In this document: positions 24,079-36,185 of the stretch, one piece after another
Position numbering within the stretch: the stretch's first letter is position 1
How the letters are laid out: every line of letters starts with the position of its first letter
Source of the DNA: Anisodus tanguticus
Lineage: Eukaryota; Streptophyta; Magnoliopsida; Solanales; Solanaceae
NCBI GenBank assembly: GCA_034509755.1
Contig: CM067561.1
Span: forward strand, 4,530,646-4,594,645
Length of the DNA stretch: 64,000 nt
Reading direction: 5' to 3'
Program-made: the position numbers and the translations under genes
Notes under the pieces: generated by a model
The model's database searches: none
Seen by the model: only the letters and a program-made list of their open reading frames with translations
Told to the model about the DNA's origin: nothing

Positions 24079-26909
24079 TGTAACAAACTGTACAGTCGTT
24101 ATGAGCTTTCCATCTTACTTCCTAAAATATCCCTCGCTCAGTACTCATTGGTATGTTTACACGTGGAATTTACGAGTAAGAGTGACCCTTGGCCAAGGTA
24201 AGGGATAGAATATTTAAACTCAAATTATTTTCGGAATGCATGTTTCTGCCTCAGCGAAGATTGTACCGCCCCAGCGTGTCCACACTTGCGATATCATATC
24301 CTATTCAGCGGATGTCTAGATATTTTAATAGTCTCGCCCCTATGAAGAGACTTTCCGTGGAAGCGGTAACGCGCCAACAGAACTAATTATGCGCTAGCGG
24401 AAGTAGTTGGGAAGACCTAAAACCTTATTTCCTAAAATCTCCAAGCTCGAGCCTCACTTCCTCAATTTCATCTTCCTCACCCTAGAGGCTCGGGAGAAAT
24501 AGAATCTGGAGAGTTCCAATAATAAATGCTTGGGGGTAAGATTTGTTAACTCTATTTATGGTTCCTAAGCTTTTTAATCATGCTCTAGTGGTGGGTCTTG
24601 GGTGGAGAAGATGACTTTTTGATTGAAAACCTTAAATCTTGTTTATATGAATTGTTAGCCTAAAACTCAAGTCCTAGAGTAAATTTTCTGATTGTTAGCA
24701 TGTATTGGTAAAAAGGAATCTTTACCTTATGAATTCTTGAACTTGCAATTAGTTTGTTAAATGAGAATCAAGAGGAAGAATTTCTTATAAAAATGGAGGT
24801 TTTGGTTAACAAATGGAACTAAGCTAAGGTAGATGGGTTAGTGAATGGTCACAGTGGATTTCTCTTAAAGGTTCCTTTTCAAACTAAATACCATGTACTC
24901 CATTCAAAATAGCCTTATATGTTGACTATATGTGTGTAAATATAGGATATCTACATGTTTGGTTGTGTTATGGCCATCCGATACCCGTCCCAAGTAAGTC
25001 GTGGACTAGGAGTTCGGGGTGCCTGCTCGATAATAAGGTAGGCTATGATTTTCTTTGTTGTAGACTCCAATAGAAGTACATAGTAGCTATAAGTATTAAG
25101 GGGTATCGAGCGAGTTTGGGTGTCCTACCTCAGCGATTGTGATGAACTCTTGGGTGGGTACCAGTGTATAACTGTGCATATGGGTGTTTTGGGTAATCGA
25201 ACTTAAGCCGATTCTGACCGTTGCTATTTGGGCTTGTCGCCAATACTTAAGATTGTTGTGCTTATTCGTCACACTGTTTCCCCCTCCAGAAAGACCTAAT
25301 GTATATTCGGGAATATGTGTTGTGTAGGCTTGTAACCATGTTGTTATGATATTAAACTATGTGTTATGTGGGATCGTGGCCTTGTCGATATAATATTTTG
25401 ATTTGAGTTTTCATGCATTCATCACTCTACACCTCGTCTAATTTCATGAAAGGAAACTGATGGATACTACTTATATTGTTATATTGATGCACGGTGTACA
25501 CATAGCCATATTATTCATACATTCTATATTTGGCATTGAACTGTTAATGTATTACTGAGAGCGGTTTGGGAAGTCAGTTATGAGGTGGTACATTGATATG
25601 AGAGTGATGACAAAAGATGACATTTCAGCCACCGAGCTGGTGTCCGATGGGATCGGATGGGTATATAGACCTCATGAGTCCCTTATGGGTCACGTGACAA
25701 CTACTGCAGTAGCGTGTTGTTCAGTGTTATGTGTACTCAGTGTTGATGTCTAGTAGACTTGGTGATATTTTGGTTGTTGCTAGAACTAGTACTGGTGTGA
25801 AGATATCTTCTCAAACATAAATGCAATCGTGTTATATAAGCCTTGATATGCGTTGGTTATTGAGTAGATGCAGTGTTTGAAAGAATTAGTGGTGACTTGG
25901 GTGATTGTCACGGCTAATTGTGCAATATGTAAGGGTAATGTGGGTAAGGAGTGTGCCTGTGTGTTTTCTTGGTAATTGTTGGTACCAAAGGTAAGTGTCT
26001 AGTAGGCTTATTGCATGATCGTTGTGGTGTATTAACCTAAGTGTTAGGTGCATGAATGCTTAAACTCTACTACTTTGGTGTGTAAGACATGTATTTTGAC
26101 TTGTGTAGGGTGAAATACCTTTAGAACGATTATCAAATGGAATGATCGTAAACACATAATGTCGTAATGTAACTAGGAGACTAAGACTAACAACTAGTTA
26201 ATGAGGTCATGGTAAACTTACTTATCTAATAAGCTGGGTCGGGAAGTGTATAAAATGGAATTATGACCTACGTAGAGTGTTAGTCATTGAGTGTCAAGGT
26301 AATGGTCCTTATATGCTAAGTGCCTTCATTTTGTCTGATTGTAACTGATACATTGCGTGTTGAGTGAACTTTATGCTTATAGATCATGACTTAAGTGGAT
26401 AAGGTGAATTATGTAACAAATATGTTGTCTAGGATAGGCCCTATTTGTAGAGTTAACTTGGTACTTATATTTGTTACGTGACTTTCGGCATTGTCAATCT
26501 TTGATGCCTATAGGGGTATGTTGTGTACTCATGCTATGCTTATTGCATCTTTTACGATGATGCAAGTATTTGGTCTATTCAGGTTCTAGGTTGGAGCACA
26601 GGAGAGTGAGGCAGATCATTCATTCGGGTAGCCTTGATCTCCATCTAGTTAGGCCGGCCATTATTTCAAGGTGACATTGTTATATTCTATCATTATTGTA
26701 TTTTAGATTCCTTGTACTAGTGACACCAGATTTTGGGGTAGAAACTGTTGTATGTGGTAACCTTTGTAATGTTTAACGACTTTGTTGTATAAGATATTTT
26801 CCATTACTTCTGCACTTAATTCGGTAACCCTTTCATGATTGAGTTTAGTGGTTCTCCTACGGTTAGCGTAGGTGTCTTCACGACACAAATGGGATTTTGG
26901 GTCGTGACA
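24079..26909 (+). mobile_element. Solo Ty3 LTR inserted in the TRIM array
   Basis: 2,831 bp, TGTAACAAACTG to GGGTCGTGACA, with the end region (AGGTGTCTTCACGACAC...GGGTCGTGACA) matching the ends of E1 and E2 LTRs and the usual GC-rich block near 24245-24400. No internal region, so it is a solo LTR left by LTR-LTR recombination. Flanking 5-mers GGGTT and GTGCT match at three of five positions. It sits at the junction of TRIM internal domain 1 and LTR 2. Confidence 0.82.
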
Positions 26910-26915
26910 GTGCTT

Positions 26916-27592
26916 TTAGACATCAAACTTTTGTGGGACTCTACAAGAAGAATTTAATTCATCTTTGTTAGGGTTTCTTGGAGGCTACTCTATCCTAAAC
27001 CCTAGCTCACGCCTATATAAAGGGGGACATTTTCCCTTCCAAAGGCATCTCGAATATCCCATAGATCCTAGGGTTATTCACAAAGAGATCATCAAATATT
27101 ATCTTTCAAGACATCTCGAATATCACATAAACTCATGGGTATTCAGAAAGAGATCTATACATCAAATCTCGAATTGACCACAAACTCATGAGTATTCATA
27201 AAGAGATCAATATCTCAAAATTTCCATAAATCCATGGGATATTCATAATGAGATCAATATCACGAATCCCATAAAGCCTTGGGTTTTCACAAAGAGATCA
27301 ATATATTCAATCTCGAATATCACATAAATTCACGGGTATTCATAAAGAGATCAAGTCATCAAATAATATCTTTATCAAACTGCCCAATGTTCTAGGAGAT
27401 CAAATACATCACAAGGACTTCTTTTTATGTTCGAGAAATATTCTACTGACGTTCCTCAAATTATGGAGAAATACAAGGAGAGATCAAGGGAATAAACAGT
27501 ACTCAGAATATTCATCAATAAAAATCATGATTCTTAATATTTTGATTGTGGTTGCAGGTTGCTTTCCACTTATCAAAAATTTGTTGCAAACA
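26916..27592 (+). repeat. TRIM array LTR 2
   Basis: 677 bp. Start decayed to TTTAGACATC; ends TTGTTGCAAACA. Six ~50 bp subrepeats make it longer than LTR 1. TATA box CCTATATAAAGG at about 27013. Confidence 0.82.
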
Positions 27593-27757
27593 AATTGGCA
27601 TGCCCAGTGGGACCAAGTATTCCCTTCATCTCTTCTCTCACAAACTAAATCAAAAATACGCAGTGAAAGATAAAAGATCCATTTTTATGGATACCTCAAG
27701 TTTCGTCTTCGAGTTTCGCAAGCCTACATCTTGACAAGCCTTGAAGTAGGGGGCATT
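27593..27757 (+). repeat. TRIM internal domain 2
   Basis: PBS-like TGGCATGCCCAGTGGGACC from 27596; mini-frame MDTSSFVFEFRKPTS at 27687 with an early stop; PPT GAAGTAGGGGG at 27743-27753. Confidence 0.8.
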
Positions 27758-28252
27758 TGTAGACATCAAAATTTTGTCGGACTCTACGAGAGTTATTCAA
27801 TCCATCTTCAAATTCTAAGGATTGTTAGGGTTTCATGGAGGCTACAATACCCTAAACCTTAGTTCATGCCTATATAAAGGAACACATATTCTCTTGATAA
27901 TGCATCTTGAATCCCATAGTCTTGGATATTCAGAAAAAGATTAATACATCAAATCTCGAAAATCTCATTAACTCCTCGGATATTCACAAAGAGATAAAGG
28001 CATCCAATATTGTCATTACCAAACTGCCCAACGTTCTTGATGATCAAATACATCAAAAGGAGGTCCAAATCATCCTATGTTCGAGAAATACGCTACTAAC
28101 GACCCTCGAATCGCGGAGAAATATTAGGAGAGAAGAATCAAGGGAATAAACAGATTTGTACCTACAATGTTTATTAATAAAATATTTCATTTCTTCATAT
28201 TTTGTTTGTGGTTGCAGTTTATTTTCCATACATCAATTTTTTTTGCAAAATA
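27758..28252 (+). repeat. TRIM array LTR 3
   Basis: TGTAGACATC to TTTTGCAAAATA, two subrepeats, TATA box near 27871. It is not followed by a PBS; it joins a partial LTR instead. Confidence 0.8.
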
Positions 28253-28610
28253 GACAGATCTCGCTATCCCAAAACTCATGGATATCCATCAATAGATCAG
28301 TACATCAAATCTCGAATATCCCGTAAATTTATGGGATAATCACAAGGAGATCATGACATCAAATACTGCATTTCTCAAAGCTCGCCTGACATTCTTGATG
28401 ATCAAATACATCACAAGGAGATACAAATCATCATATGTTCGTGAAATACGGTACTAACGACTCTTGAATTATGATGAAAATTCGAAGATAAGAATCAAAG
28501 GAATAAACAGAATTGTACTAGCAATGTTTATCAATAAAATATTATATTTCTTCATAATTTGTTTGTGGTTGAAGGTTGCTTTCCACTTATTAAAAACTAT
28601 TTTGTAAATA
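28253..28610 (+). repeat. Partial TRIM LTR (3' portion) fused to LTR 3
   Basis: Begins inside the subrepeat zone (GACAGATCTCGCTATCCC) and runs to the LTR end TTTTGTAAATA. The internal domain and LTR 5' part expected between it and LTR 3 are missing, so this is a recombination junction. Confidence 0.75.
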
Positions 28611-28770
28611 AATTGCCATACCTAGTGGGACCAGTTCTACCCTTCATCTCTTCTCTTCTGAAGCCACAAAACTGTAAAAAGATTGAAGCTCAATTTTTGT
28701 GGGTACTTCATGTCTTGTCTATGAGGTTTGGCAAGTCTACATTTCGACAAGTCTTGAAGTAGGGGGCATT
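28611..28770 (+). repeat. TRIM internal domain 3
   Basis: Decayed PBS TGCCATACCTAGTGGGACC from 28614; PPT GAAGTAGGGGG near 28756-28766. The mini-frame start ATG is changed here. Confidence 0.75.
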
Positions 28771-29276
28771 TGTACCATAGTTTACGCCTATATAAAAAGG
28801 CACATATTTTCTTGAAAAGTCATCTCAAATATACCATAAACTCATAAGTATTGACAAATAGATTAATATACATCAAATCTCGAATATCCCATAAACTCTA
28901 GGGATATTCACAAATAGATCAAGACAGATCTCGATATCCTATAAACTCATGGAAATTCATCAGGAGATCGATATATCATTTCTCAAATATCCCATAAATT
29001 TATGGGATATTTACAAAGAGATCAAGGAATAAAAACTGCCTTTCTCAAAGCCCACCCGACGTTCTTGACGATCAAATACATCACAATGAGGTCCAAATCA
29101 TCCTATGTTCGAGAAATACGATACTAACGGCTCTCGAATCATGATGAAAATTAAGAGAGAAGAATCAAGGATTAAATAAAATTGTATCTGCATTATTTAT
29201 CGATAAACTTTGTTTCTTCATCTTTTGTCTGTGGTTACAGTTATAATTTCCACATTATAAAAAATATGCGCAAACA
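28771..29276 (+). repeat. TRIM array LTR 4, 5' part deleted
   Basis: Starts TGTA and then jumps to CCATAGTTTACGCCTATAT, skipping ~90 bp present in other copies. Four subrepeats, one holding a 28 bp perfect palindrome at 28985-29012. Confidence 0.78.
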
Positions 29277-29433
29277 AATTGGCACACCTAGTGGGACCAG
29301 CTCTTCTCTTCATCTCTTCTCTTCTGAAGGAACAAAATCGCTTAGATGGAAGATCCATATTTATGGGTACTTCAAGTCTCTTTTTTGAGTTTCAGCAAGT
29401 CTACACTTCGACAAGCGTTGATGTAGGGGGCAT
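29277..29433 (+). repeat. TRIM internal domain 4
   Basis: PBS-like TGGCACACCTAGTGGGACC from 29280; mini-frame MGTSSLFFEF near 29362; PPT-like GATGTAGGGGG near 29420-29430. Confidence 0.78.
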
Positions 29434-30047
29434 TTGAGACATCGAACTTTTGTGGACTCTACAAGTGGAGTTCAAATGCTAAGGTTTCTTAGGGTTTCAA
29501 AAAGGCTACTCTACCATAAACTCTAGTTCACTCTTATAGAAAGGGACACATATTCCCTTGAAAAGGCATCTCGAATATTCTATAAACTTGGAATAATCAC
29601 AAAGTGATCAATATATGGCCGAACTCTTCTTGACAATAAATACTTCAAGAAGATCCACAAAGTCCTTTTATGGAGATAAATTCCAAGGAGTTCTACATCA
29701 TCCTAGTTCGAGAAACACACTGCTTCAGCCCTCGAATCACATAGATAATCAAGAGAGAAGAATGAAGTACCCACATTTTGTTTGTGATTGTAGTAATAAT
29801 TTATACATATAAAACATATGTGCAAACAAATCTCATAGAGATCAATATACATCTAATATGGAAAATCCCATAAACTCCAGGGATATTCACAAAGATATTA
29901 AGATAGATCTCAATATCCCATAAACTCATGGATATTCATCAAGAGATCAATATATCAAATCTCGAATATCCCATGAAGGCACCAGATACTGCCTTTATCG
30001 AAGCCCGTCCTACGTTCTTGATGATCAAATGCATCACAATGATGTCC
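29434..30047 (+). repeat. TRIM array LTR 5 plus a fused partial LTR
   Basis: LTR 5 starts TGAGACATCGAAC (two bases lost) and ends GTGCAAACA at about 29828. From 29829 the sequence jumps without PBS into a subrepeat-bearing LTR segment running to about 30047, a second recombination junction like that at 28253. Confidence 0.72.
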
Positions 30048-30839
30048 AAATCTAAAAAATTCCATCAAAAACGTTTATGATCTAAGGTTTATTAGGTTTT
30101 CTTGGAGGCTACTCTACCATAAACCCTAATTCATGCCTATATAAAGGGGCACATATTCTCTTGAAAAGGCATCTCGAATATCTCATAAACTCATGGGTAT
30201 TCACAAAGAGATCAATATACATCAAATCTCAAATATCTCATAAACTCTAGGGATATTCACAAAGAGATCAAGACAGAACTCAAAAATCTCAAATATCCCA
30301 TAAACATGGGTATTTACAGAGAGATCAATGTACATCAAATCTTGAATGTCCTATAAACTGCAGAGATATTCACAAAGAGATCAAGACAGATCTCGAATAT
30401 CCCATAAATTCATTGGTATTCACAAAGAGATCAATATACATAAAATCTCAAAAATCACATATACTCCAGGGATATTTACAAAGAGATCAAGTCAGATCTC
30501 AATATCTTATAAACTCATGAATATTCATCAAGAGATGAATACAAAAAATCTCAAAAGTCCCATAAATCTCTGGAATATTCACACAGAGATCAAGGCATCA
30601 AATACTGTCTTTCTCAAAACCTGCCCGACATTCTTCACAATCAAATGCATCACAAGTATCATCCCACATTTGAGAAATACGCTACTAACGACCCTCGAAT
30701 TATGAAGAAAATATTAGGAGAGAAGAATCAATGGAATAAACATAATTGTACCCACAATATTCATCAATAAAATCTCTGTTTCAATAAAAATAAATTTGAT
30801 TTGCAATTATTTTTCACATAACAAAATTTGTTGCAAACA
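30048..30839 (+). repeat. TRIM array LTR 6, longest copy
   Basis: Its 5' end is altered; the recognisable LTR starts near AAGGTTTATTAGG and ends TTGTTGCAAACA. It carries eight ~50 bp subrepeats, the most of any copy. TATA box CCTATATAAAGG at about 30137. Confidence 0.75.
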
Positions 30840-30997
30840 AATTGGCACACTCAGTGGAACATGTTCTGCTCTTCATCTCTTCTCTTCTGAAGCCACAAAA
30901 TCACGAAGATGGAAGCTCCATTTTTATGGGCACATCAAGTCTCGTCTTTGAGTTTGACCAAGCCTATACCTCGACAAGCCTTGATGTAAAGGGAATT
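30840..30997 (+). repeat. TRIM internal domain 5
   Basis: PBS-like TGGCACACTCAGTGGAAC from 30843; mini-frame MGTSSLVFEF near 30927; PPT decayed to GATGTAAAGGG. Confidence 0.76.
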
Positions 30998-31603
30998 TGT
31001 AGACATTGAAATTTTGTGGACTCTACAAGATGAGTTCAATCAATCTTCAAACTCTAAGGTTTGTTAGTGTTACTTGGAGACTACTCTATCCTAAATCCTA
31101 ATTCACGCCTATATAAAGGGGCACATATTCTCTTGAAAAAGCATCTCGAATATCCCATACACACATGAGTATTCACAAAGAGATCAATATACATCAAATC
31201 TCAAATATCGCATAAACTCCAGGGATATACAAAAAAAGATATCAAGATAGATCTTGATAACCTATAAACTCATGGAAATTCATCAGGAGATCAATACATC
31301 AAATCTCGAATATCTCATAATTCATGGGATATTCACAAAGAGACCAAGGCATCAAATACTTCCTTTCTAAAAGCTTGACCAACGTTCTTGATGATAAAAT
31401 AGATCCAAAGGAGGTCCAAATCATCCTATATTCGAGAAATATGCTACTAATAGCTCTCAAATCATGATGAAAATTTGGAGAGAAGAATTAAGGAAATAAA
31501 TAGAATTGTACCTGCAATGATTATCATAAAATATTATTTTTCTTCATATTTTATTTGTGGTTGCATGTTGCTTTTCACTTATCAAAATTTTTTTTTGCAA
31601 ACA
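30998..31603 (+). repeat. TRIM array LTR 7, right end of the array
   Basis: TGTAGACATTG to TTTTTTGCAAACA. Four subrepeats, TATA box near 31111. It is followed directly by TAAGT, the partner of CAAGT at the left edge of the array. Confidence 0.83.
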
Positions 31604-32338
31604 TAAGTTTCTATGAATGATCATGTGGATCGTCGTATGGTGACCTTTTTATCGAGAGGTCAAGATTATTAGATAAAGTCTAAATCTACAAAGATAAGCA
31701 AATAAAGTATAATTAGATATGTTTTAACTTGTTTTGATTTTATGTGGTATAAAAATGTAATGAAAAGTATCTTAACGAATACTTCCTTATAGAAGATATT
31801 TCTATTATATGTTCCTTCATTTGTTCCATTTATTCTATCATGACCTTTAGGACTCTCATTGTCGACATTGATATTCCACTTGAAAGTCCAATGTAAAGGT
31901 GGTCATGTAAGAAAATATGTTATAGTTGACACAATCCAATTGTAGGGATTATTTGACTTTGTATTTATTTATCAACATTGCAAAATATAAATGTATATGA
32001 AAGGATATTCTTCATTTTCAAAAATACTTATCATCGTATGATTTCTATTACTATATGTTATTTCTTATACTTCGATTGTTGTATGATTTTATGATAGTTA
32101 CATTATTATTCCTTTTTTAAACGGTTGTATCATCTTTACCTAGAATTTTTCCATGGCTTCATTACTTCTGTTATTTTTAGTTTTCTTTTCTTTGAGCCGA
32201 GGATCTATGGAAATAGCCTCTCGACCATCCATGATAGAGGTAACATCTAAGTACACTCTACCCTCCCAAGATATCACTTTGTGGGAATATAGTGGGTATT
32301 TTGTTGTTGTTGAATTTGAAAGGACATTCTTCATTTTC
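31604..32338. other. Unassigned AT-rich region between TRIM array and E2
   Basis: No gene, tRNA or terminal repeat recognised. A short phrase, GAAAGGAYATTCTTCATTTTC, occurs twice about 320 bp apart (near 31998 and 32317); its meaning is unknown. Confidence 0.4.
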
Positions 32339-35232
32339 TATAATGACTCGTCGGGTCATTTTTCGATAAAGACCCTTATTTAACTCTTTTGACCTTCCCA
32401 TTGATTTTATATGGGGTTTGTGATGCGTGGAGATGGGTAGCATGGATCCCGAGGTCCATTTATGTGAGTTCCGGATGAAAAAATCCAAAATAGAAATCTT
32501 AGAATTGATTAGTTTGACTCAAAATTGACTTTCGAGTATGTGGATTCATTTTCACGTTCCATTGCTTCCGGTAGTTTCGGAGGATCATTTATGACTTAGT
32601 AGGTTCATTGGTTTGCTTCCCGAGACAATTAGATGTACTTTGCACCTTATTTATAAGATTTGGATATTTGGTTATTTTGGGTAATTCTTTAAAAAGTATG
32701 TTTTATCTCAATTAAATAAGAAATATGAGGGCGCGAGCGAGTTTGTAGTACCATTTACCTTAGGGTAGCATGTCTGGTTTGTGTCTGGTGGGTCTCAGGA
32801 GTGTTTCGGGTGGTTGGTGGAGGATTTTTCTCAAGTTCCAATGCTGGTGTCTGGTGTCCGCACCAGCAGACTGTGTAACCTCTTCTGCGAGGTCGCCTCT
32901 ATGGAGGTTGCATCGCAGATTTGGGCCCTATTATGTTTCGAGGTTCCGTCATTGCAGGGATTTCCTCACAGAGGCTATGGGGCCTCTGCAATGATTTTCT
33001 CCCACCAGCGGCTATGCGGATTTTTATGGTTCCTCCTCAATGGACTTCATCCGCTATGACAGGGGATCGATTCCACCAGTGCGAGATTGTTGTGTTAGGT
33101 AGAGTCTTAAATGCCCAAAATCATTCCACTTTCCAAAAATATCATACCTCTTTTTTTAGCTTGCTTGGGGATGTTTTCTTGAGGAATTCCATTTGTTTCA
33201 TCTTTTAAGGCATAATTCCGCCCCTTATGATTATTGTTGTCTTTAATTAGTAGTTTAGACTTTAATTGGGGAAGAAGGGTTGTAAGCTTCCATGGAAGAT
33301 TAAGAGAGCTAAACCTTTTATTTAAGGGGGTAATATGGATTAGTTTACCTTGATATTGTAAACAAGAATTGAATTATGATAGATGATCATGTTGTAGTAT
33401 TTAATTTGAATATGGAAATCCTTTTTGATAATGAGAAAAACCTAGGGTGTGTAAAATTGGGACTTTTCTTAAATTATACAATTGGGGTTAGTTTTCCAAT
33501 TAACTTGAGAATATCATTACCTAGTATGTGTTTATACTTTTGGGGTAATAAAGTTTAGATTTTGATACCGTGGGCCCGGGATTGGTTCGGAAGTCTTGGT
33601 ATGTTAAAGGACTAAGTCCTTGTGTTATGTGTAAGTTTTATATTAATGTAGAGTCTATGCGTGTTAGACTACGATTACCACGAGGCTCTCATGAAGAGCA
33701 AGGCCAATGTGGAGAGTTGATTTCACGTGGCACCTACTCTGACTTGAGGTAGGCTATGATTTCCTTTTACTAGACTCCGATAGAAGTACTTAATTAGTTA
33801 TTAATATTAAGGGTTGTTGCGCGTGTTGGGAGTCCTACTCAAGCGGTTGTGATGAAAGTTTGAGTGGGTACCGGTATTGAACTGTGATGATGGGTGATTT
33901 GAGGAATCAGCCATAAGATGATTTCGACTACTGTTGATTTTGGCTTGTAGCCGTTATGTGGGCTCATCGCCATATGTGCTAATGTTGTGTTTATTCATCA
34001 CACATGCTATTGAGATGATATCATGTTTGTACGTGGATTATGTGTTGTTGAATTCTTGAAAGCATGTGATCTTCATCTCTATACATAGTTGCATCTCATT
34101 ACATATTAATTTCTTGCCTTAAATTGTCATTTCATTCATACACCCATGGTTTGGATGATATTACTATGAGAGTGGTATGGAAATGTTGTGGGTCTAAGAG
34201 ACCGGGAAGGTAAGAACACTTATGAGATTATTTGCAACATTGAAATGATGATTATACACGGGGGAAAGAGTTGCATGCCGACAACAGTTATTTCAGCCAA
34301 GAGCTGGGCTCCGTTGAGAAATTTCAGAGGTGTATATTGATTTCGCAAGTCCCTCATAGGTGTGTAGTTCATAGAATTTGAATGTCTGTATACGGGAGAT
34401 GGAAAAGGTACCTGGCATATGCATTGCATTCATATCATACATGCATTATTTCATTGATTATTTGTTGATGAAATAAGTGTTGGATTGGTAATTGATGACT
34501 TGGTTGATTTCTGGATAAATGAGGATTGTTAATCCATCACTTGATACTTGAGATATTATCATTGGACTCTTCTGGAACTAGGTAATACTTATGATTATGA
34601 AATCGTGTATGAACAAAGTGACTTGTTGATTTCAGTGAACCTTTACATGAACAATGTGACTTATTTTGGTTATTGAACTACTAGTATAGGATTATATTGT
34701 GTCAACTTGATGTTTATCTCTTTTTGCGTATCTTCTGATGTTGTCGACTTATGATGCCTACTGGGTATATTGTGTACTCATACTACACTTATTGCATTCT
34801 ATTTGGATGCAGCTACAGATCCTTCTACCAGCTCGAGACCTCAAACTTGAGTCTGAGTCGGTTGACTTCCAGTATTAAGAGTAAGGATTCTACCATGCCT
34901 TGGATGCTTATTCTCTTACTCTATCTTTACATTTGGATTTGAGAGACGTGTTTTAGATTCAACAGACATGTTTCAAATTCTTAGTCTATGTTCCATTCTT
35001 TGGCTGATGTTTTTAACAGTTAGACACTCTTGTATTATTGATTAAATCTATGTGGGTTGTATCATGATTATCAGACTTATCTTTCAGCATCTTATATTAT
35101 GATCAACAATTAAATAAGTATTTTATTAAATTTCCATAATTCCGTTTATATCATGTTAAATGTGTTGGGAGTGGTTCGCCTACCTGTGGGAACGTGTAGG
35201 TGTCAGCATGATTCCTAAAATGGATCGTGATA
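32339..35232 (+). repeat. 5' LTR of E2
   Basis: 2,894 bp. Start TATAATGACTCG (first TG decayed to TA), end ATGGATCGTGATA. GC-rich block at about 32770-33080. Its last 530 bp (34703-35232) are repeated twice more downstream as part of a tandem triplication. Confidence 0.87.
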
Positions 35233-35236
35233 AATT

Positions 35237-35248
35237 TGGTATCAGATA
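35237..35248 (+). other. Primer binding site of E2
   Basis: TGGTATCAGATA starts four bases after the LTR; it matches the initiator-Met PBS in its first nine bases. Copies recur in the two other triplication units. Confidence 0.75.
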
Positions 35249-35410
35249 TTTAGGTTAAAAGGTCTTAAATATAAGTTGGTATCAGTGCAGAGACGTCTGT
35301 ACTTATCTTTGAGAGGCTATGGGACATTTAGGAATTTTCACTTTCTCCATTCCTTTCGTGCTAAGTTGAATCAAATTGGTATCTGACCTTTATTTCTTAT
35401 TCTCTCACAA

Positions 35411-36185
35411 ATGGTGAGGACTCGTGCCCATGCAGCAAGAGATGAGGTACTAGCACCTACACCTGTAGTGCGCGGTAGAGGTAGAGGACATGGTAGGGGC
35501 TAAGGCAGAGCTCGGGGAGCTGCACCGGCTCTGGCTGGAGCATAGGGAGCTGGTCAGGCTCGTGCGAGATCAGTTTTCCTTGAGTCGTATATTGAGACTC
35601 AGTACGCGTTGCGTGATGAGGTGATAGGGCCAACGTAGAATCAACCTGAATTTATAGTTACTCCGGTCCTACTAGACACGTTTTTCTGATTATGAGTATT
35701 GTAGATAGTTTTGCCTAAGCAGAATGCACTCAACTACTCCGGGTGGGTCACACACCCATGTGGGAGAAGGATAGACTCTCGAGTTTTGTACTCCCGGGGT
35801 TCAGTCAGTTGTTATATCAGCGTCCCATATTGATGAGGTCCCAGCACTCGAGTTTGGTCCCCGACAGATTGCAAGGATATATATGACCCACGATGAGTGG
35901 AAGATATGAGAGCAGTTTTTCAACATGAAGCCTCCAAATTGTTTTGGATAGCCCAAGGAAGATGTGTATGAGTTTATTGTGAGCAACCATGAAAGGCTAC
36001 ACACCTTGGGTATTATCGAATCGCACGGAGTGTGTCTTGTGGCCCTTCAACTTAGAAGAGATGTGAGGCAGTGGTGGAGGGCGTATGTTGATTGCCGATG
36101 AGCGGGGTCGCCTCCACTGTCCTAGGTCGGGTTCTAACAGGTATTTCTAGAGAAGTATGTACCTCTTAGCTTGTGTCTGAGCAAG
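35411..36185 (+). pseudogene. E2 gag 5' part (unit A)
   Basis: The ATG at 35411 opens MVRTRAHAARDEVLAPTPVV and an Arg/Gly-rich stretch, as in related gag proteins, then stops. Conserved capsid pieces follow in changing frames, ending with FLEKYVPLSLCLSK near 36185, where the solo LTR interrupts. Confidence 0.82.

Larger units (their letters stand above)
23429..31603 (+). mobile_element. Tandem array of a TRIM-type non-autonomous LTR retrotransposon
   Basis: Seven LTR copies beginning TGTAGACATC or decayed forms alternate with five internal domains of ~155-165 bp. Each internal domain starts with a PBS-like motif (best copy TGGCACGCCCAGTGGGACC in form; variants differ) and ends with a PPT-like GAAGTAGGGGG. 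LTRs carry a TATA box (CCTATATAAAGG type) and AATAAA-type signals. No protein-coding domain is present, so it would depend on another element's enzymes. The array is flanked by CAAGT (23424-23428) and TAAGT (31604-31608), matching at four of five positions. One unit boundary is interrupted by a solo Ty3 LTR. Confidence 0.85.

Noticed and set aside
23429..31603. CRISPR-like look of the regularly repeated ~50 bp units
   Set aside because: The units are diverged tandem repeats without unique spacers, inside LTRs of a plant retroelement.
32153..32383. 76-codon frame starting with a hydrophobic, signal-like stretch (MASLLLLFLVFFSLSRG)
   Set aside because: It crosses into the start of E2's LTR, is short, and has no further support; it could be chance in T-rich DNA.
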